Position numbers and translations under genes: made by a program
From: CANNDT01 sp945876205
GTDB lineage: Bacteria; Acidobacteriota; Vicinamibacteria; Vicinamibacterales; UBA2999
Assembly: GCA_947503365.1 (NCBI GenBank)
Contig: CANNDT010000002.1
Coordinates: 1-64,000, forward strand
Length of the DNA: 64,000 nt
Reading direction: 5' to 3'
The notes under the pieces: model-generated
Database searches by the model: none
What the model was told of the DNA's origin: nothing
Seen by the model: only the letters and a program-made list of their open reading frames with translations
Shown: positions 49,424-58,576 of the stretch, piece by piece
Layout: every line of letters begins with the position of its first letter
Position numbering within the stretch: position 1 is the stretch's first letter

Positions 49424-50590
49424 ATGGACAACGTCAGGATTTTCGATACAACCCTGCGCGACGGGGAACAGGCGCCGGGTGCTTCCATGGACGTCGAGGG
49501 AAAGCTCGCCGTGGCGGCGCAGTTGGAGCGCCTTGGCGTCGATGTCATCGAGGCTGGCTTTCCCGCATCGTCGCCGGCGGATCTTGAAATGGTCTGCCAG
49601 ATCTCGCGGCTGGTGAAGGACTGCCGCGTGGCGGCGTTGGCACGCGCCCGCCCCGACGACATCGACGCGGCCGCCGCGGCGGTGAAGGAGGCACGCGCGC
49701 CGCGCATTCACGTCTTTATTGCCACCAGCACCATCCACATCGAGCACAAGCTTCGCAGCACCCCAGAGAAGGTTCTCGAGGCTACGGAGGCCGCCGTGCG
49801 GCAGGCCCGGAACGCGTGCGACGATGTGCAGTGGTCGGCCGAGGACTGCACCAGGACCGATTACGACTTCATGTGCCGCGCATTTGAAACGGCCATCCGG
49901 TGCGGAGCTCGCACTGTCACGATCGCGGACACGGTGGGGTACACGACGCCTGACGAGTTGAAGAGGCGCATCCACCATCTCTACGAGCACGTCGATGGGA
50001 TGGACAGAGTCACGCTGGCGATCCATTGCCACGATGATCTTGGCCTCGCGGTGGCAAATTCGCTGGCCGCCATCGAGGCTGGGGCGCGCGAGGTCCAGTG
50101 CACGATTAACGGCATCGGGGAGCGGGCGGGCAATGCCTGTCTCGAGGAGGTCGTGATGGCGATCGCCTGTCGCGCCGATCTCCTGCCGTACCGGCTCAAC
50201 GTCAACACGCGCGAACTCCTTGCGACCAGTCAGCTCGTGTCCCGGATCACCGGGTTTCCCGTGCCACCGAACAAAGCCGTGGTGGGCGCCAATGCGTTCG
50301 CCCACGAGTCGGGAATTCACCAGCACGGCGTGCTGCAGTCACCGGTGACATACGAGATCATCCGTCCCGAGGCGGTCGGCGCGGTCTCCGGTGGAATGGT
50401 GATCGGCCGGCATTCCGGCCGACACGGGTTGCAGAGCAGATTGGTGGAACTGGGGCTTCGTCTGTCGGAGTCCGAGGTTGCGGAGGTCCTGCGGCGGGTG
50501 AAGGCAGGGTTGCGTGAAAGCCGGGGCGCCACCAACGACGAGATTCACCAGATCGCGGAGTCCGTCATCAGCGAGCGGCAGGGCGCCTAG
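49424..50590 (+). CDS. 2-isopropylmalate/homocitrate-synthase-like enzyme without regulatory domain
   Basis: 388 residues. ATG 49424 was chosen over GTG 49397 because GGGAG at 49411-49415 stands 8 nt before it. The DRE-TIM metallolyase core has RIFDTTLRDGEQAPGASM (catalytic Arg, metal Asp), VTLAIHCHDDLGLAVANSLA (metal His pair), NGIGERAGNACLEEVVMA and NAFAHESGIHQHGVL. It ends after the catalytic-accessory region and lacks the ~120-residue LeuA allosteric domain. No leuB, leuC or leuD is nearby. It probably condenses acetyl-CoA with a 2-oxo acid to build a branched hydroxy acid for the glycan. Feedback insensitivity is expected. Confidence 0.87.
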   Translation: MDNVRIFDTTLRDGEQAPGASMDVEGKLAVAAQLERLGVDVIEAGFPASSPADLEMVCQISRLVKDCRVAALARARPDDIDAAAAAVKEARAPRIHVFIATSTIHIEHKLRSTPEKVLEATEAAVRQARNACDDVQWSAEDCTRTDYDFMCRAFETAIRCGARTVTIADTVGYTTPDELKRRIHHLYEHVDGMDRVTLAIHCHDDLGLAVANSLAAIEAGAREVQCTINGIGERAGNACLEEVVMAIACRADLLPYRLNVNTRELLATSQLVSRITGFPVPPNKAVVGANAFAHESGIHQHGVLQSPVTYEIIRPEAVGAVSGGMVIGRHSGRHGLQSRLVELGLRLSESEVAEVLRRVKAGLRESRGATNDEIHQIAESVISERQGA

Positions 50591-51781
50591 ATGCCGCACT
50601 CTGCCGCTGTACTTGCGAGGCACACCCCACAGCGCGAAGACATGCTTCGAACGTTGCAGGATCACGCGCTGTCGTGCATCGAACGAATCTCCGGGGCGGC
50701 CGTGGCCGCAGCGGTGCGGGTAGAGGGCCTGCGCTACCTGCATCGTCACGTACCGCTAGACGACATCGCGCGGATCACCGAGGCGTTCTACACCAGTCGT
50801 CCCTGCGAATCCGACATGTGGCGGATGATGGCGACCGTCGCCAAGGATGAAATGGGGATGGACGGCGGATTCTATCTGCTGCGAGAGGTATTTCTCCGGA
50901 TCGTGCCGCCATTCAGCACCTACCGGGACCGGCCTGGGTACCACGTACGACGCCGTGACGTCGACGCGCTGAAGTACAAGTTCGGCAGCCACGCGCCCCA
51001 TCGTGACTCCTGGGCGGGCGATTCCGTGAATCTGCTCAATGTGTGGATGGCGATCGACGAGGTTCCGGCCGCCGCAGGCATCACCGTGTTTCCCGGATTC
51101 GAGGACATCGAGTTGCCTCACCTGAGCACGACGCCGTTCTATGCTACGCATGAGGCGAATCTTCCAGTTGTGCCGCAGACCTTCGACATGCGGCCGGGAG
51201 ACTGCGTGCTTTTCGGAGCGGACGAGCTTCACGGGACACGGTTGAATACGACCGACGTGACGCGGGTCGCTGTCTCCGGCCGAATCGCGCTCGACACGCC
51301 CCGGTACTGGCCGCAGTTTGCCAGCACCAATCGCGACCAGTGGCTACGTGCGAGCGAGCTCGATCGCCCGGAACCCGATTTCATCGAGAGTCACGAAACG
51401 GTGGCCGCGCCGCCCACGGACTCCGAGGGGTCGCACCACACGCGCCTGCCGAGGCCGGTTCGTGCGGCGTCCTATCACGACTGGACCGATGCATGCGCGC
51501 AGAGCGAGATCGCTGGAGGTCAGGGCTTCAGCATCCGGATCGGTGAGAAAGAAATAGCGCTCTTCCGCCGAGGCTCGGACATCATCGCACTGGACAATGT
51601 CTGCCCCCATCTCTACTACCGTCTCGCGAACGGGCCGCAGCGTGACGGCAGGGTCACGTGTCCGGGGCATTGCTTGTCTTTCGATCTCGAGACCGGGGCG
51701 TGTACCGATGATCCGTCCTTCGCGGTCCGCCGCCATCAGACCCGTGTCGAAGGGGATCGCGTGTTCGTCAAACTCGCATGA
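50591..51781 (+). CDS. Phytanoyl-CoA-dioxygenase-like enzyme fused to a Rieske [2Fe-2S] domain
   Basis: 396 residues from ATG 50591, directly after the LeuA-like stop. Residues ~40-235 form a 2-oxoglutarate/Fe(II) dioxygenase of PhyH type: HAPHRDSWAG gives His137 and Asp139, DELHGTRLN gives His214, and Arg225 follows as 2OG binder. Residues ~293-396 are a Rieske ferredoxin-like domain: CPH (338-340) and CPGH (357-360), the C-x-H ... C-x2-H ligand set. PhyH enzymes do not normally need an external electron-transfer domain, so the fusion is unusual. It is the first of two genes between LeuA-like and the end of the Pse set; likely substrate is a sugar or its acyl group. Confidence 0.85.
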   Translation: MPHSAAVLARHTPQREDMLRTLQDHALSCIERISGAAVAAAVRVEGLRYLHRHVPLDDIARITEAFYTSRPCESDMWRMMATVAKDEMGMDGGFYLLREVFLRIVPPFSTYRDRPGYHVRRRDVDALKYKFGSHAPHRDSWAGDSVNLLNVWMAIDEVPAAAGITVFPGFEDIELPHLSTTPFYATHEANLPVVPQTFDMRPGDCVLFGADELHGTRLNTTDVTRVAVSGRIALDTPRYWPQFASTNRDQWLRASELDRPEPDFIESHETVAAPPTDSEGSHHTRLPRPVRAASYHDWTDACAQSEIAGGQGFSIRIGEKEIALFRRGSDIIALDNVCPHLYYRLANGPQRDGRVTCPGHCLSFDLETGACTDDPSFAVRRHQTRVEGDRVFVKLA

Positions 51782-52818
51782 ACGCTCCAGGCTCATCGAA
51801 ATTCACGCTTGGACCCGGCCGGCAGATCGGCGGAGACGCACCTGCTTTTGTGATCGCCGAAATCGGCGTGAATCATGACGGCAGCGTCGAGACGGCTCGT
51901 GAACTGATTGCCGCCGCTGCCGAAGCGCGTGCCGATGCCGTAAAGCTGCAGATTCTCAATCCCGACCGCAACTATTCCCCTGAGCATCCCTCGTACGCGA
52001 TCTACCAGCGCATGGATCTCGGGCTCGATAATTACGCGCGGCTGGGCGCGTATGCCAGGGGCCTTGGCCTGGCGTTTTTCGCAACGCCCGATACGGCATC
52101 GTTGAAGCTGGTCAAACAGCTGGAGATGCCGCTCGTGAAGATCTCGTCGGGCATGCTGACCGATGTGCATCATCTCAAGATCGCATGCTCGCTCGGAGTG
52201 CCGATCGTCCTGTCAACGGGGATGAGCTACCTGGATGCCGTGGTGCGGGCCGTCGAGTGGTGCCGCCAGCACGGCCAAGAGGAACTCGGCGTCCTGCAGT
52301 GCACCAGCCTCTATCCGGCGCCGCCGGACTCGTTGAATTTGCGCGCCATTAACACGCTGGCGGCCGCCACAGGCGCCGTGGTCGGGTTCTCCGATCACTC
52401 CCGTGGCGTCGTGGCCAGCGTCGCAGCCATCGCGCGCGGAGCAAAGATCATCGAGAAGCACATCACCCTGGACCGCGCTCGGCCTGGCCCGGAGCACCAT
52501 TTTGCCGCAGAGCCCGGTGAATTCAGAGAGTTCCTCTCGGCTATCCGGTCCGCCGAAGCGATGCTCGGCGACTCCGCGAAGCGTCCGGCGCCTGCCGAAG
52601 GCGAGAACGCGAAGTTGTTCAGGAGGTGTATCGTCGCGGTGCGCGATATCGCCGCCGGAGAGCTCTTCACGCTGGAGAACTCGGGAATTCTTCGTCCGTC
52701 TCCAGGAACCACCGGCCTCGAGCCGGCCTATTACGATTCAGTGCTAGGTCTACTGGCCTCGAAGGCGATTCCACGGGGCTCCGGCATTGACCTCGGAATG
52801 CTCGGTGGAAGACCTTGA
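51778..52818 (+). CDS. pseI: Nonulosonate synthase (NeuB family, PseI-like)
   Basis: 346 residues from ATG 51778 (ATGA overlap). It condenses PEP with a six-carbon 2,4-diamino sugar to give the nine-carbon acid. NeuB-domain motifs: AFVIAEIGVNHDGSVETA, VKISSGMLTDVHHL, VPIVLSTGMSY, VGFSDHS and IEKHITLDRARPGPEHHF. The C-terminal ~60 residues are an antifreeze-like SAF domain (RRCIVAVRDIAAGELFTLEN). The substrate assignment to the Pse series rests on PseB, PseC and PseG in the same block. It ends Block B; the following 85 nt contain a promoter. Confidence 0.88.
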   Translation: MNAPGSSKFTLGPGRQIGGDAPAFVIAEIGVNHDGSVETARELIAAAAEARADAVKLQILNPDRNYSPEHPSYAIYQRMDLGLDNYARLGAYARGLGLAFFATPDTASLKLVKQLEMPLVKISSGMLTDVHHLKIACSLGVPIVLSTGMSYLDAVVRAVEWCRQHGQEELGVLQCTSLYPAPPDSLNLRAINTLAAATGAVVGFSDHSRGVVASVAAIARGAKIIEKHITLDRARPGPEHHFAAEPGEFREFLSAIRSAEAMLGDSAKRPAPAEGENAKLFRRCIVAVRDIAAGELFTLENSGILRPSPGTTGLEPAYYDSVLGLLASKAIPRGSGIDLGMLGGRP

Positions 52819-52837
52819 TGCCGGCCCGGGCAGGATC

Positions 52838-52865
52838 TTGTATTCCTCTCAAAGAAGGCTATGCT
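52838..52865 (+). promoter_or_regulatory. Possible internal sigma70-like promoter
   Basis: TTGTAT (52838-52843), 16-nt spacer, TATGCT (52860-52865), in the 85-nt gap before the radical SAM gene. A GGAGA Shine-Dalgarno at 52891-52895 lies 8 nt before ATG 52904. Confidence 0.45.
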
Positions 52866-52903
52866 GCCGAGCAGCTTGACCGTGCAGCGCGGAGATTGAA
52901 CCG

Positions 52904-54715
52904 ATGAACGTACTTTTCCTCTATCCGGAGCACTACCTCAATATTGGGATTCCAGGCGGGATCTCGATGCTGTCGGCCAACCTGAAACGCCATGGCCACA
53001 AGACGGCGCTCGTGGATACGACGTTCATGAAGACCGATCCCGACTTCAATGCCCGCACCTTCGACGCAAAGGCGCTCCACCAGAAGACACACGGCGGCCT
53101 GGGCGAGAAAGAGGCCGACCGATCTGGCATCAGTTCGATGAAGCTCACTGCCTATACGATTGCCGACCTCGTGATGGATGACCCGGTCGTTTCGTATCGA
53201 GAGGAATTCCAGAGAGCGATCGATTCCTTCAAGCCGGATCTGATTGCCATTTCGACGATGACCTCGACGTTCGACTTCTGCCTGGACCTCCTGCGAATGG
53301 TCAAGTACGACTGCAAGGTGATTGTCGGCGGCATTCATCCCACCATCGCGGTTGACGACTGCCTGGCGCAGAGGGAAATCGACATCGCCTGTATCGGCGA
53401 GGCCGATCACGTCATGGTGGAACTGTGCGACCTCATGGACGCCGGCAAGGACTACACCAACGTGGCGGGGATGGCATTCAAGATGCCGAATGGCGCCATC
53501 AGGCACACCCCTCCGGCACCCCGTGTAGACAATGACGAACTACCGTGCCCCGATTGGGGACTGTTCGACCGTCGTCACCTGCACCGTCCGTTCGAAGGCG
53601 AGATCTACCAGGGCTCCTTCTACGTGCAGTCACGAGGCTGCCCGATGAAGTGCACGTATTGTGTCGACCCGACGGTGTCGGACATGACCGGCGGCAGCGC
53701 GGGTTACTTCAGGCAGCAGAAGGTATCGGTCACGATCAGTCACCTGACCGAGCTGAAGGAGAAGTTTGGCGTCTCGTGGATCAAGTTCGCGGACGACTCA
53801 TTTCTGTTTCCGAGGGTGGACCGGTTGGAAGAACTTGGCGACGGATTGAAGAAGCTCGGGATCAAGTTCGGCTGTTCGGTCATGCCGAATACGATCACAG
53901 AGGAGAAGGTCAAGCTGGCGCGAGACATGGGGTGCGTGGCGATGAGTGTGGGGGTGGAAAGTGGCAACGAGGCTATCCGCCGCCGTGTCAGGCGCAATTA
54001 CAAGGACGACCAACTGGTCGAGCGCCTCAAGATCGTCCAGAAGAATGGGATCCGCCTCTCGACATTCAACATCATCGGCTTTCCCGACGAGACGCGCGAC
54101 AACGTGTTCGAGACCATCAAGCTGAATCGCCGCATCGGAACCTCGGCGTGCAACATCTATATTCTGTTCCCCTATCCGGGCACGCCGATTCAGATCGAGC
54201 ACAAGATTCCGGTTCGTGGCGCCGACGGCAAGATACTGCCGGTGTCGATGGCGAAGGAACTGCGCCTCTCGAAGATGAGTCCCGACGAGCTGGAAGGCCT
54301 TCAGGGCACGTTCAATATCTATCTGCACGTGCCCGAGGCGCTCTGGCCGATGGTCGAGCTGGCTGAATCCCCAAGCAAAGTGGGCCTGAGCCTGCGGCGG
54401 ATACTGCACCGGTTCGTCGTGTCCTACCTCTCGAAGGAAGAAATCGCGACGACGTCGCTGGAGAGCCTGCTCGCCGCCGCGGATCGCGTCGACTACCTGA
54501 ATGGCGAGCTCGATGTACCCAGTATCCTCGGCGAAGCGTACTCGCTGGCGCTGAGCGAGAGCCAGTTACAGATTGTTACCGACGCGCTCTACGCCGCGGC
54601 CAAAGCCCCTCCGGCCGCGAGTGACGTCGCCGTGCCTATCACTGAAATCTCCGACCGGGCGTTGCCAGACCCGCACGCCGGCCGGAAGGTGATCCCTCTG
54701 CAGCCGGCCGGCTGA
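52904..54715 (+). CDS. B12-binding-type radical SAM protein
   Basis: 603 residues from ATG 52904 with a good Shine-Dalgarno. Residues ~1-185 resemble a cobalamin-binding Rossmann domain (NVLFLYPEHYLNIGIPGGIS, PDLIAISTMTSTFDF, VIVGGIHPT), but I see no DxHxxG motif, so base-off cobalamin binding is uncertain. The radical SAM core has RGCPMKCTYC with Cys246, Cys250 and Cys253, then WIKFADDSF and MSVGVESGNEAIRRRVRR. About 160 C-terminal residues are unassigned. Relatives methylate or rearrange unactivated carbons in natural products and hopanoid/lipid pathways. Here it may C-methylate a sugar or lipid carrier (inference). Confidence 0.85.
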   Translation: MNVLFLYPEHYLNIGIPGGISMLSANLKRHGHKTALVDTTFMKTDPDFNARTFDAKALHQKTHGGLGEKEADRSGISSMKLTAYTIADLVMDDPVVSYREEFQRAIDSFKPDLIAISTMTSTFDFCLDLLRMVKYDCKVIVGGIHPTIAVDDCLAQREIDIACIGEADHVMVELCDLMDAGKDYTNVAGMAFKMPNGAIRHTPPAPRVDNDELPCPDWGLFDRRHLHRPFEGEIYQGSFYVQSRGCPMKCTYCVDPTVSDMTGGSAGYFRQQKVSVTISHLTELKEKFGVSWIKFADDSFLFPRVDRLEELGDGLKKLGIKFGCSVMPNTITEEKVKLARDMGCVAMSVGVESGNEAIRRRVRRNYKDDQLVERLKIVQKNGIRLSTFNIIGFPDETRDNVFETIKLNRRIGTSACNIYILFPYPGTPIQIEHKIPVRGADGKILPVSMAKELRLSKMSPDELEGLQGTFNIYLHVPEALWPMVELAESPSKVGLSLRRILHRFVVSYLSKEEIATTSLESLLAAADRVDYLNGELDVPSILGEAYSLALSESQLQIVTDALYAAAKAPPAASDVAVPITEISDRALPDPHAGRKVIPLQPAG

Positions 54716-54720
54716 CCAGA

Positions 54721-54740
54721 CCGATCGCGGCGACGATCGG
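54721..54740. terminator. Hairpin after the radical SAM gene
   Basis: CCGATCG, six-nt loop, CGATCGG: a perfect 7-bp stem 5 nt after the stop codon. There is no T-run, so termination is uncertain; it lies in the largest gap (101 nt) of the 26-64 kb run. Confidence 0.4.
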
Positions 54741-54816
54741 AACGTTATTCAACCTTGTCGAAGCATATTGCCTCAGCGCCGTCACTCATACGGCACGCTG
54801 ACTCTGAAGGACCGTC

Positions 54817-55743
54817 ATGAATGGCGCAGAATACGTGAGCCCGGAAGCATGTCCGCTGTGCTCCGATGTGGCCAGGAGGCTCCGACTCAGTGTCGCGTCC
54901 TGCGTCGTCAACGCTCCCCCTTACGTCCAGTGCCAGCGTTGCGGCCTGGTGTTTCATCATGAGCCGCGTCCACGACCTGATCCTCCGCTCTCATGGGAAT
55001 CGTTCGACCGCTATACACGCTGGAAGCTGCCTACCAATCGCGTTCGTCTCAACTGGTTGGCACAGTACGCATCGGTTCCCAGAGGGCGCGCCGTCGACAT
55101 CGGCACGAAAGACGGGTCGGCCGTGAAAGTGCTGACAGAGATGGGGTGGCAGGCGGTTGGCTATGACCCAGATCAACGATTCCATGCATTCGCCAAAGAG
55201 ACGTATGGGGTTGAGATTCGGCCCGATTGGTTTACGGCCGACGCCGTCGGGCCTGGCACTCTGGATTTGGTCATTGCATATCACGTGTTCGAGCACATTC
55301 CCGATCCGCTGCCCTGGCTATTCGAAGTCTGGAAGGCTCTGAAGCCCGACGGCCTTCTTCAGATCGACACGCCGAATCTGGGCAACATTCACGCAACACA
55401 GATCTGTCAGGGTCACGCAGTCCTCTATACCTCGCACACGCTGCGGCAAATGCTGGAGAAAGCTGGTTTCAGAATTCTAGCCATGACCGAATGCGCACCC
55501 GGCTCGAATCGCACGTATGACCAGCTGGGTGTTGTGGCGCAGCGTAGTCAGCCGAAATCAGTCTCGTTCAGCGTCAGCCATGTTGATCGCGTGGCGTCGA
55601 GTCTCCTCGCGTCGCCTGTCGAGCATTTCCCCCCATCTCCAATCCTGTCGGTTCGTATCTACCGAGCCGTGACGAGACGAATGGTGGGCGCAGTTAGACG
55701 GTTCCGCTATCGTGCTCTTTCGAGAAAGAATCCTTCAGCGTAG
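54817..55743 (+). CDS. Zinc-ribbon class I methyltransferase-like protein
   Basis: 308 residues from ATG 54817, with AAGGA 5 nt upstream. An N-terminal zinc ribbon (CPLC near residue 12, CQRC near 39) precedes a methyltransferase-like core: RAVDIGTKDGSAVKVLTEMG (glycine loop partly changed), VIAYHVFEHIPDP and LKPDGLLQIDTPNLG. The C-terminus is basic. This family is common in glycan clusters and methylates nucleotide or lipid-linked sugars. It is 20 nt before the next gene. Confidence 0.8.
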   Translation: MNGAEYVSPEACPLCSDVARRLRLSVASCVVNAPPYVQCQRCGLVFHHEPRPRPDPPLSWESFDRYTRWKLPTNRVRLNWLAQYASVPRGRAVDIGTKDGSAVKVLTEMGWQAVGYDPDQRFHAFAKETYGVEIRPDWFTADAVGPGTLDLVIAYHVFEHIPDPLPWLFEVWKALKPDGLLQIDTPNLGNIHATQICQGHAVLYTSHTLRQMLEKAGFRILAMTECAPGSNRTYDQLGVVAQRSQPKSVSFSVSHVDRVASSLLASPVEHFPPSPILSVRIYRAVTRRMVGAVRRFRYRALSRKNPSA

Positions 55744-55763
55744 CGTCCGGTTCCCTAAACGCA

Positions 55764-57551
55764 GTGAAGCGATTCCTGATTACTACTGCAGACGAAGGTA
55801 CGTGGCGCCAGGATCGTCCGCTGCTGTTCCTTGGCGAATGGTGCCGCCTGTATGACCGGCGCGCGGCGTGGGAACATCTTGACGCCGAGGTCGTTCCCTT
55901 TCACTGGGACGATCGGCAACGCTACGACGACGATTGCCTGTATCTCCACGCTGTCTACGAAGACCTGTTGCGCAGAACGGGCACAGCCCTCAACGAGCAT
56001 CACGACACCGACAAGTCCACGCGCTACTGGCGGATATTGGTGGGGCCGTGGCTATATGTCTTCCTGCACGTGCTCTTTGACCGGTGGACGATGGTAGAGA
56101 AGGCGGCAGACGCCTACGACATCGATGAGACGCTCATCTACGACTTTCCTCCCGGCAGTACCATCCCGGCGGAATTGCGGGGTGGCGCGTACCACGACAT
56201 CGCGTCGAACCACTACTTGTTCGGGAGAGCGATCGAGCACCAGAACAGGATCCCGTGGCGGCGTATACCTGCGCCCGTAGAGAGTACGCCGACGCCGGCG
56301 CCGCGCCTGCGCCAGAGCGTTCGGCGAGCCGCGCGGACGGCCGTCCGCGATTTCACTTCCTCGCTGCTCGCTCGGTTCACCAGGAGCGACGAGGCGCTGA
56401 TCATTCACAGCTACCTCTCGATTCGCGACGAGATGAAGCTTCAGTTGGCACTGGGACAGGTGCCCAAGCGGTGGACGCGGCCAGCGGTGGAGGCCGAGCC
56501 GGCAGACCTGTCGCGACGCCGGCGCCTCACGGTCCTCAGCGACAGCACCGACGCCTTCGTTCGATTCGCCGCCTCGATGATTCCTGAACAGATCCCCACG
56601 GTCTACGTCGAGGGCTATCAGAATCTCAAGCGGGCAGCCGGACGCCTTCCCTGGCCCTCCAAACCGAAAGTGATCTTCACGTCGAATCTCTTCATGTACT
56701 GCGATGTGTTTCAGGAGTGGGCCGCGGAGAAGACCGAGGCGGGCTACCCGTTGGTGATCGGTCAGCACGGAGGACTCATCGGCATCGGCAAACGGGTCGC
56801 CGGCGAGGACCACCAGGTGGAGATCTCTGATCGCTACCTGTCCTGGGGATGGCGGGATGCGCGGCCTCAGATTCAACCCGCGGTCATTCTCACCAATGTC
56901 AGCAAACCGGTCGGGACGTGGAATCCGTCTGGCAATCTCCTCCTGGTGACCGTGTCCATACGGTTGTTCACGTTCAGGAGTATGAGTTGGCCCGTCGGTG
57001 CGAACCAGTCTGCCGCGTTCGTGGCGGAGCAACTGCGATTCGCCGAAGCCCTGGACGAGCCGATTCGCGCCTTGCTCACGGTACGCATTTATCAGGCGCT
57101 GGACGAGAAGCTTCGCACGGCATACGTCGCCAGATGGAAGAAGGCGTGGCCCGGCGTGGAGATCGATCCCAGCACCGAACCGATCGAGCGCCGCTTGGGC
57201 CAATGCCGCGTGTTCGTCTACACCTACAACTCGACCGGGTTTCTCGAGACACTGGCACGGAACATCCCCACCGTGATGTTCTGGAATCCGGATTCATTTG
57301 AGCTGCGAGCGGATGCCCAGCCCTACTTCGATTTGCTTCAACACGTGGGCATTTATCATGAGACGCCCGAGTCCGCCGCGCAGCACGTGACGGCAATCTG
57401 GAACGACGTGGCGGCGTGGTGGAATCAGCCGTCGGTGCAGGAGGCTCGGCGCACCTTCTGCGAGCAGTATGCGCGTATGCCGGAGCATCCGCTGCGCGTC
57501 CTGAAAGAGGCGCTGCTGATGGCGCCCGCCCAGCCCGCGATTGTGTCTTGA
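55764..57551 (+). CDS. LIC12162-family putative surface-glycan transferase
   Basis: 595 residues from GTG 55764. The start FLITTADEGTWRQDRPLLFLGEWCRLY and the length match the LIC12162 family of O-antigen-cluster proteins, which I recall as putative transferases. The middle has PLVIGQHGGLIGIG, typical of a donor-site loop, and the C-terminal half shows FVYTYNSTGFLETLARNIPTVMFW, the late GT-B donor-binding segment. No membrane segments are seen. It overlaps the Gfo/Idh gene by 4 nt. The exact donor is unknown. Confidence 0.78.
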   Translation: MKRFLITTADEGTWRQDRPLLFLGEWCRLYDRRAAWEHLDAEVVPFHWDDRQRYDDDCLYLHAVYEDLLRRTGTALNEHHDTDKSTRYWRILVGPWLYVFLHVLFDRWTMVEKAADAYDIDETLIYDFPPGSTIPAELRGGAYHDIASNHYLFGRAIEHQNRIPWRRIPAPVESTPTPAPRLRQSVRRAARTAVRDFTSSLLARFTRSDEALIIHSYLSIRDEMKLQLALGQVPKRWTRPAVEAEPADLSRRRRLTVLSDSTDAFVRFAASMIPEQIPTVYVEGYQNLKRAAGRLPWPSKPKVIFTSNLFMYCDVFQEWAAEKTEAGYPLVIGQHGGLIGIGKRVAGEDHQVEISDRYLSWGWRDARPQIQPAVILTNVSKPVGTWNPSGNLLLVTVSIRLFTFRSMSWPVGANQSAAFVAEQLRFAEALDEPIRALLTVRIYQALDEKLRTAYVARWKKAWPGVEIDPSTEPIERRLGQCRVFVYTYNSTGFLETLARNIPTVMFWNPDSFELRADAQPYFDLLQHVGIYHETPESAAQHVTAIWNDVAAWWNQPSVQEARRTFCEQYARMPEHPLRVLKEALLMAPAQPAIVS

Positions 57552-58576
57552 GCCGGGTGGTGTACCGCGTGGGGATTATCGGCTTCGGCCGGATCGGCCG
57601 ACGCCGTGCGGCGCTCGTGAATGCTCACCCTCGGCTCGAGCTGACCGCTGTGGCGGATCCATACGTTCAGGACGCCGCCGCGGTGTCGCCGTCCTGCACA
57701 TGGCATCGCAGCGGCGCCGATCTGCTACGACAGGATCTGCACGCCGTATTCGTATGCACGCCATTCGCGGTCACAACCGACCTCGTGGTCGACGCACTCA
57801 AAGCCGGCAAACATGTCTTTGCGGAGAAACCGCCCGGCCGGTGTGTTGCTGACATCGAACGCATTCGTGACGTCGAGGCACTCTTCCCAGGCCTGACGGT
57901 GAAGTTCGGATTCAACCATCGCGAACACGACAGCGTCCGCATGTCCGAATCCCTCATTTCGTCTGGCGAGCTCGGGCGGCTCATGTGGATGCGCGGGACG
58001 TACGGAAAGGCCGGGGGGCCCGGGTACGAAGGAGATTGGCGCTCGGATCCCGACATCGCCGGCGGCGGCATCCTGCTGGACCAGGGCATTCACATGCTCG
58101 ATCTGTTTCGGGTCTTCGCGGGCGAGTTTGCCGAGATCAAGAGCTTCGTCGGCCAGGCCTTCTGGAAAGTCGGCGTCGAGGATAACGCCTTTGCGCTCCT
58201 CAGGTCCGCGGATGGCTGCGTCGCGATGCTGCACTCCTCGGCAACCCACTGGAACCACACCTTCAGGCTGGAGATCTACCTGACCGAGGGATACCTCGTG
58301 CTCGACGGATTCCTGACCGGCAGTCAGACGTACGGGCGGGAGACCCTCGTGATCGGACGCCGCGATTGGAACGATGTCGACAGCGCAAGGGGACGGCCGC
58401 GCGAAGAACGGTACTACTTCGACGAGGATCAATCATGGGAGCGCGAGGTGGACGACTTCGTGCGCTGCATCTCGACCGGCTCGCCCGTGGTGAACGGTAA
58501 TTCACTCGACGCCCAGCGCGCGATGGAACTCGTGATGCGCGTCTACGCCGATGATGGATGGAGGGCGGCCCGATGA
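57548..58576 (+). CDS. Gfo/Idh/MocA-family oxidoreductase (second)
   Basis: 342 residues; TTG 57548 gives a 4-nt TTGA overlap and places VGIIGFGRIGRRRAALV at the N-terminus. The catalytic EKP motif reads HVFAEKPPG, and GGGILLDQGIHMLDLFRVFAGE supplies the His site. It should be an NAD(P)-dependent sugar dehydrogenase or aldose reductase-like enzyme. It is not a close copy of the enzyme at 30363. It is followed by a methyltransferase-like gene with a 4-nt overlap. In Block C it may modify the precursor of the KdsB-activated sugar. Confidence 0.87.
   Translation: MSRVVYRVGIIGFGRIGRRRAALVNAHPRLELTAVADPYVQDAAAVSPSCTWHRSGADLLRQDLHAVFVCTPFAVTTDLVVDALKAGKHVFAEKPPGRCVADIERIRDVEALFPGLTVKFGFNHREHDSVRMSESLISSGELGRLMWMRGTYGKAGGPGYEGDWRSDPDIAGGGILLDQGIHMLDLFRVFAGEFAEIKSFVGQAFWKVGVEDNAFALLRSADGCVAMLHSSATHWNHTFRLEIYLTEGYLVLDGFLTGSQTYGRETLVIGRRDWNDVDSARGRPREERYYFDEDQSWEREVDDFVRCISTGSPVVNGNSLDAQRAMELVMRVYADDGWRAAR

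Noticed and set aside
49424..50590. Housekeeping leuA
   Set aside because: No regulatory domain, no leuBCD, and translation linked to glycan-modifying genes.
54716..54816. Promoter in the 101-nt gap before the methyltransferase gene
   Set aside because: Only poorly spaced -35/-10 candidates (for example TTATTC with a 15-nt spacer to TATTGC); not strong enough to report.
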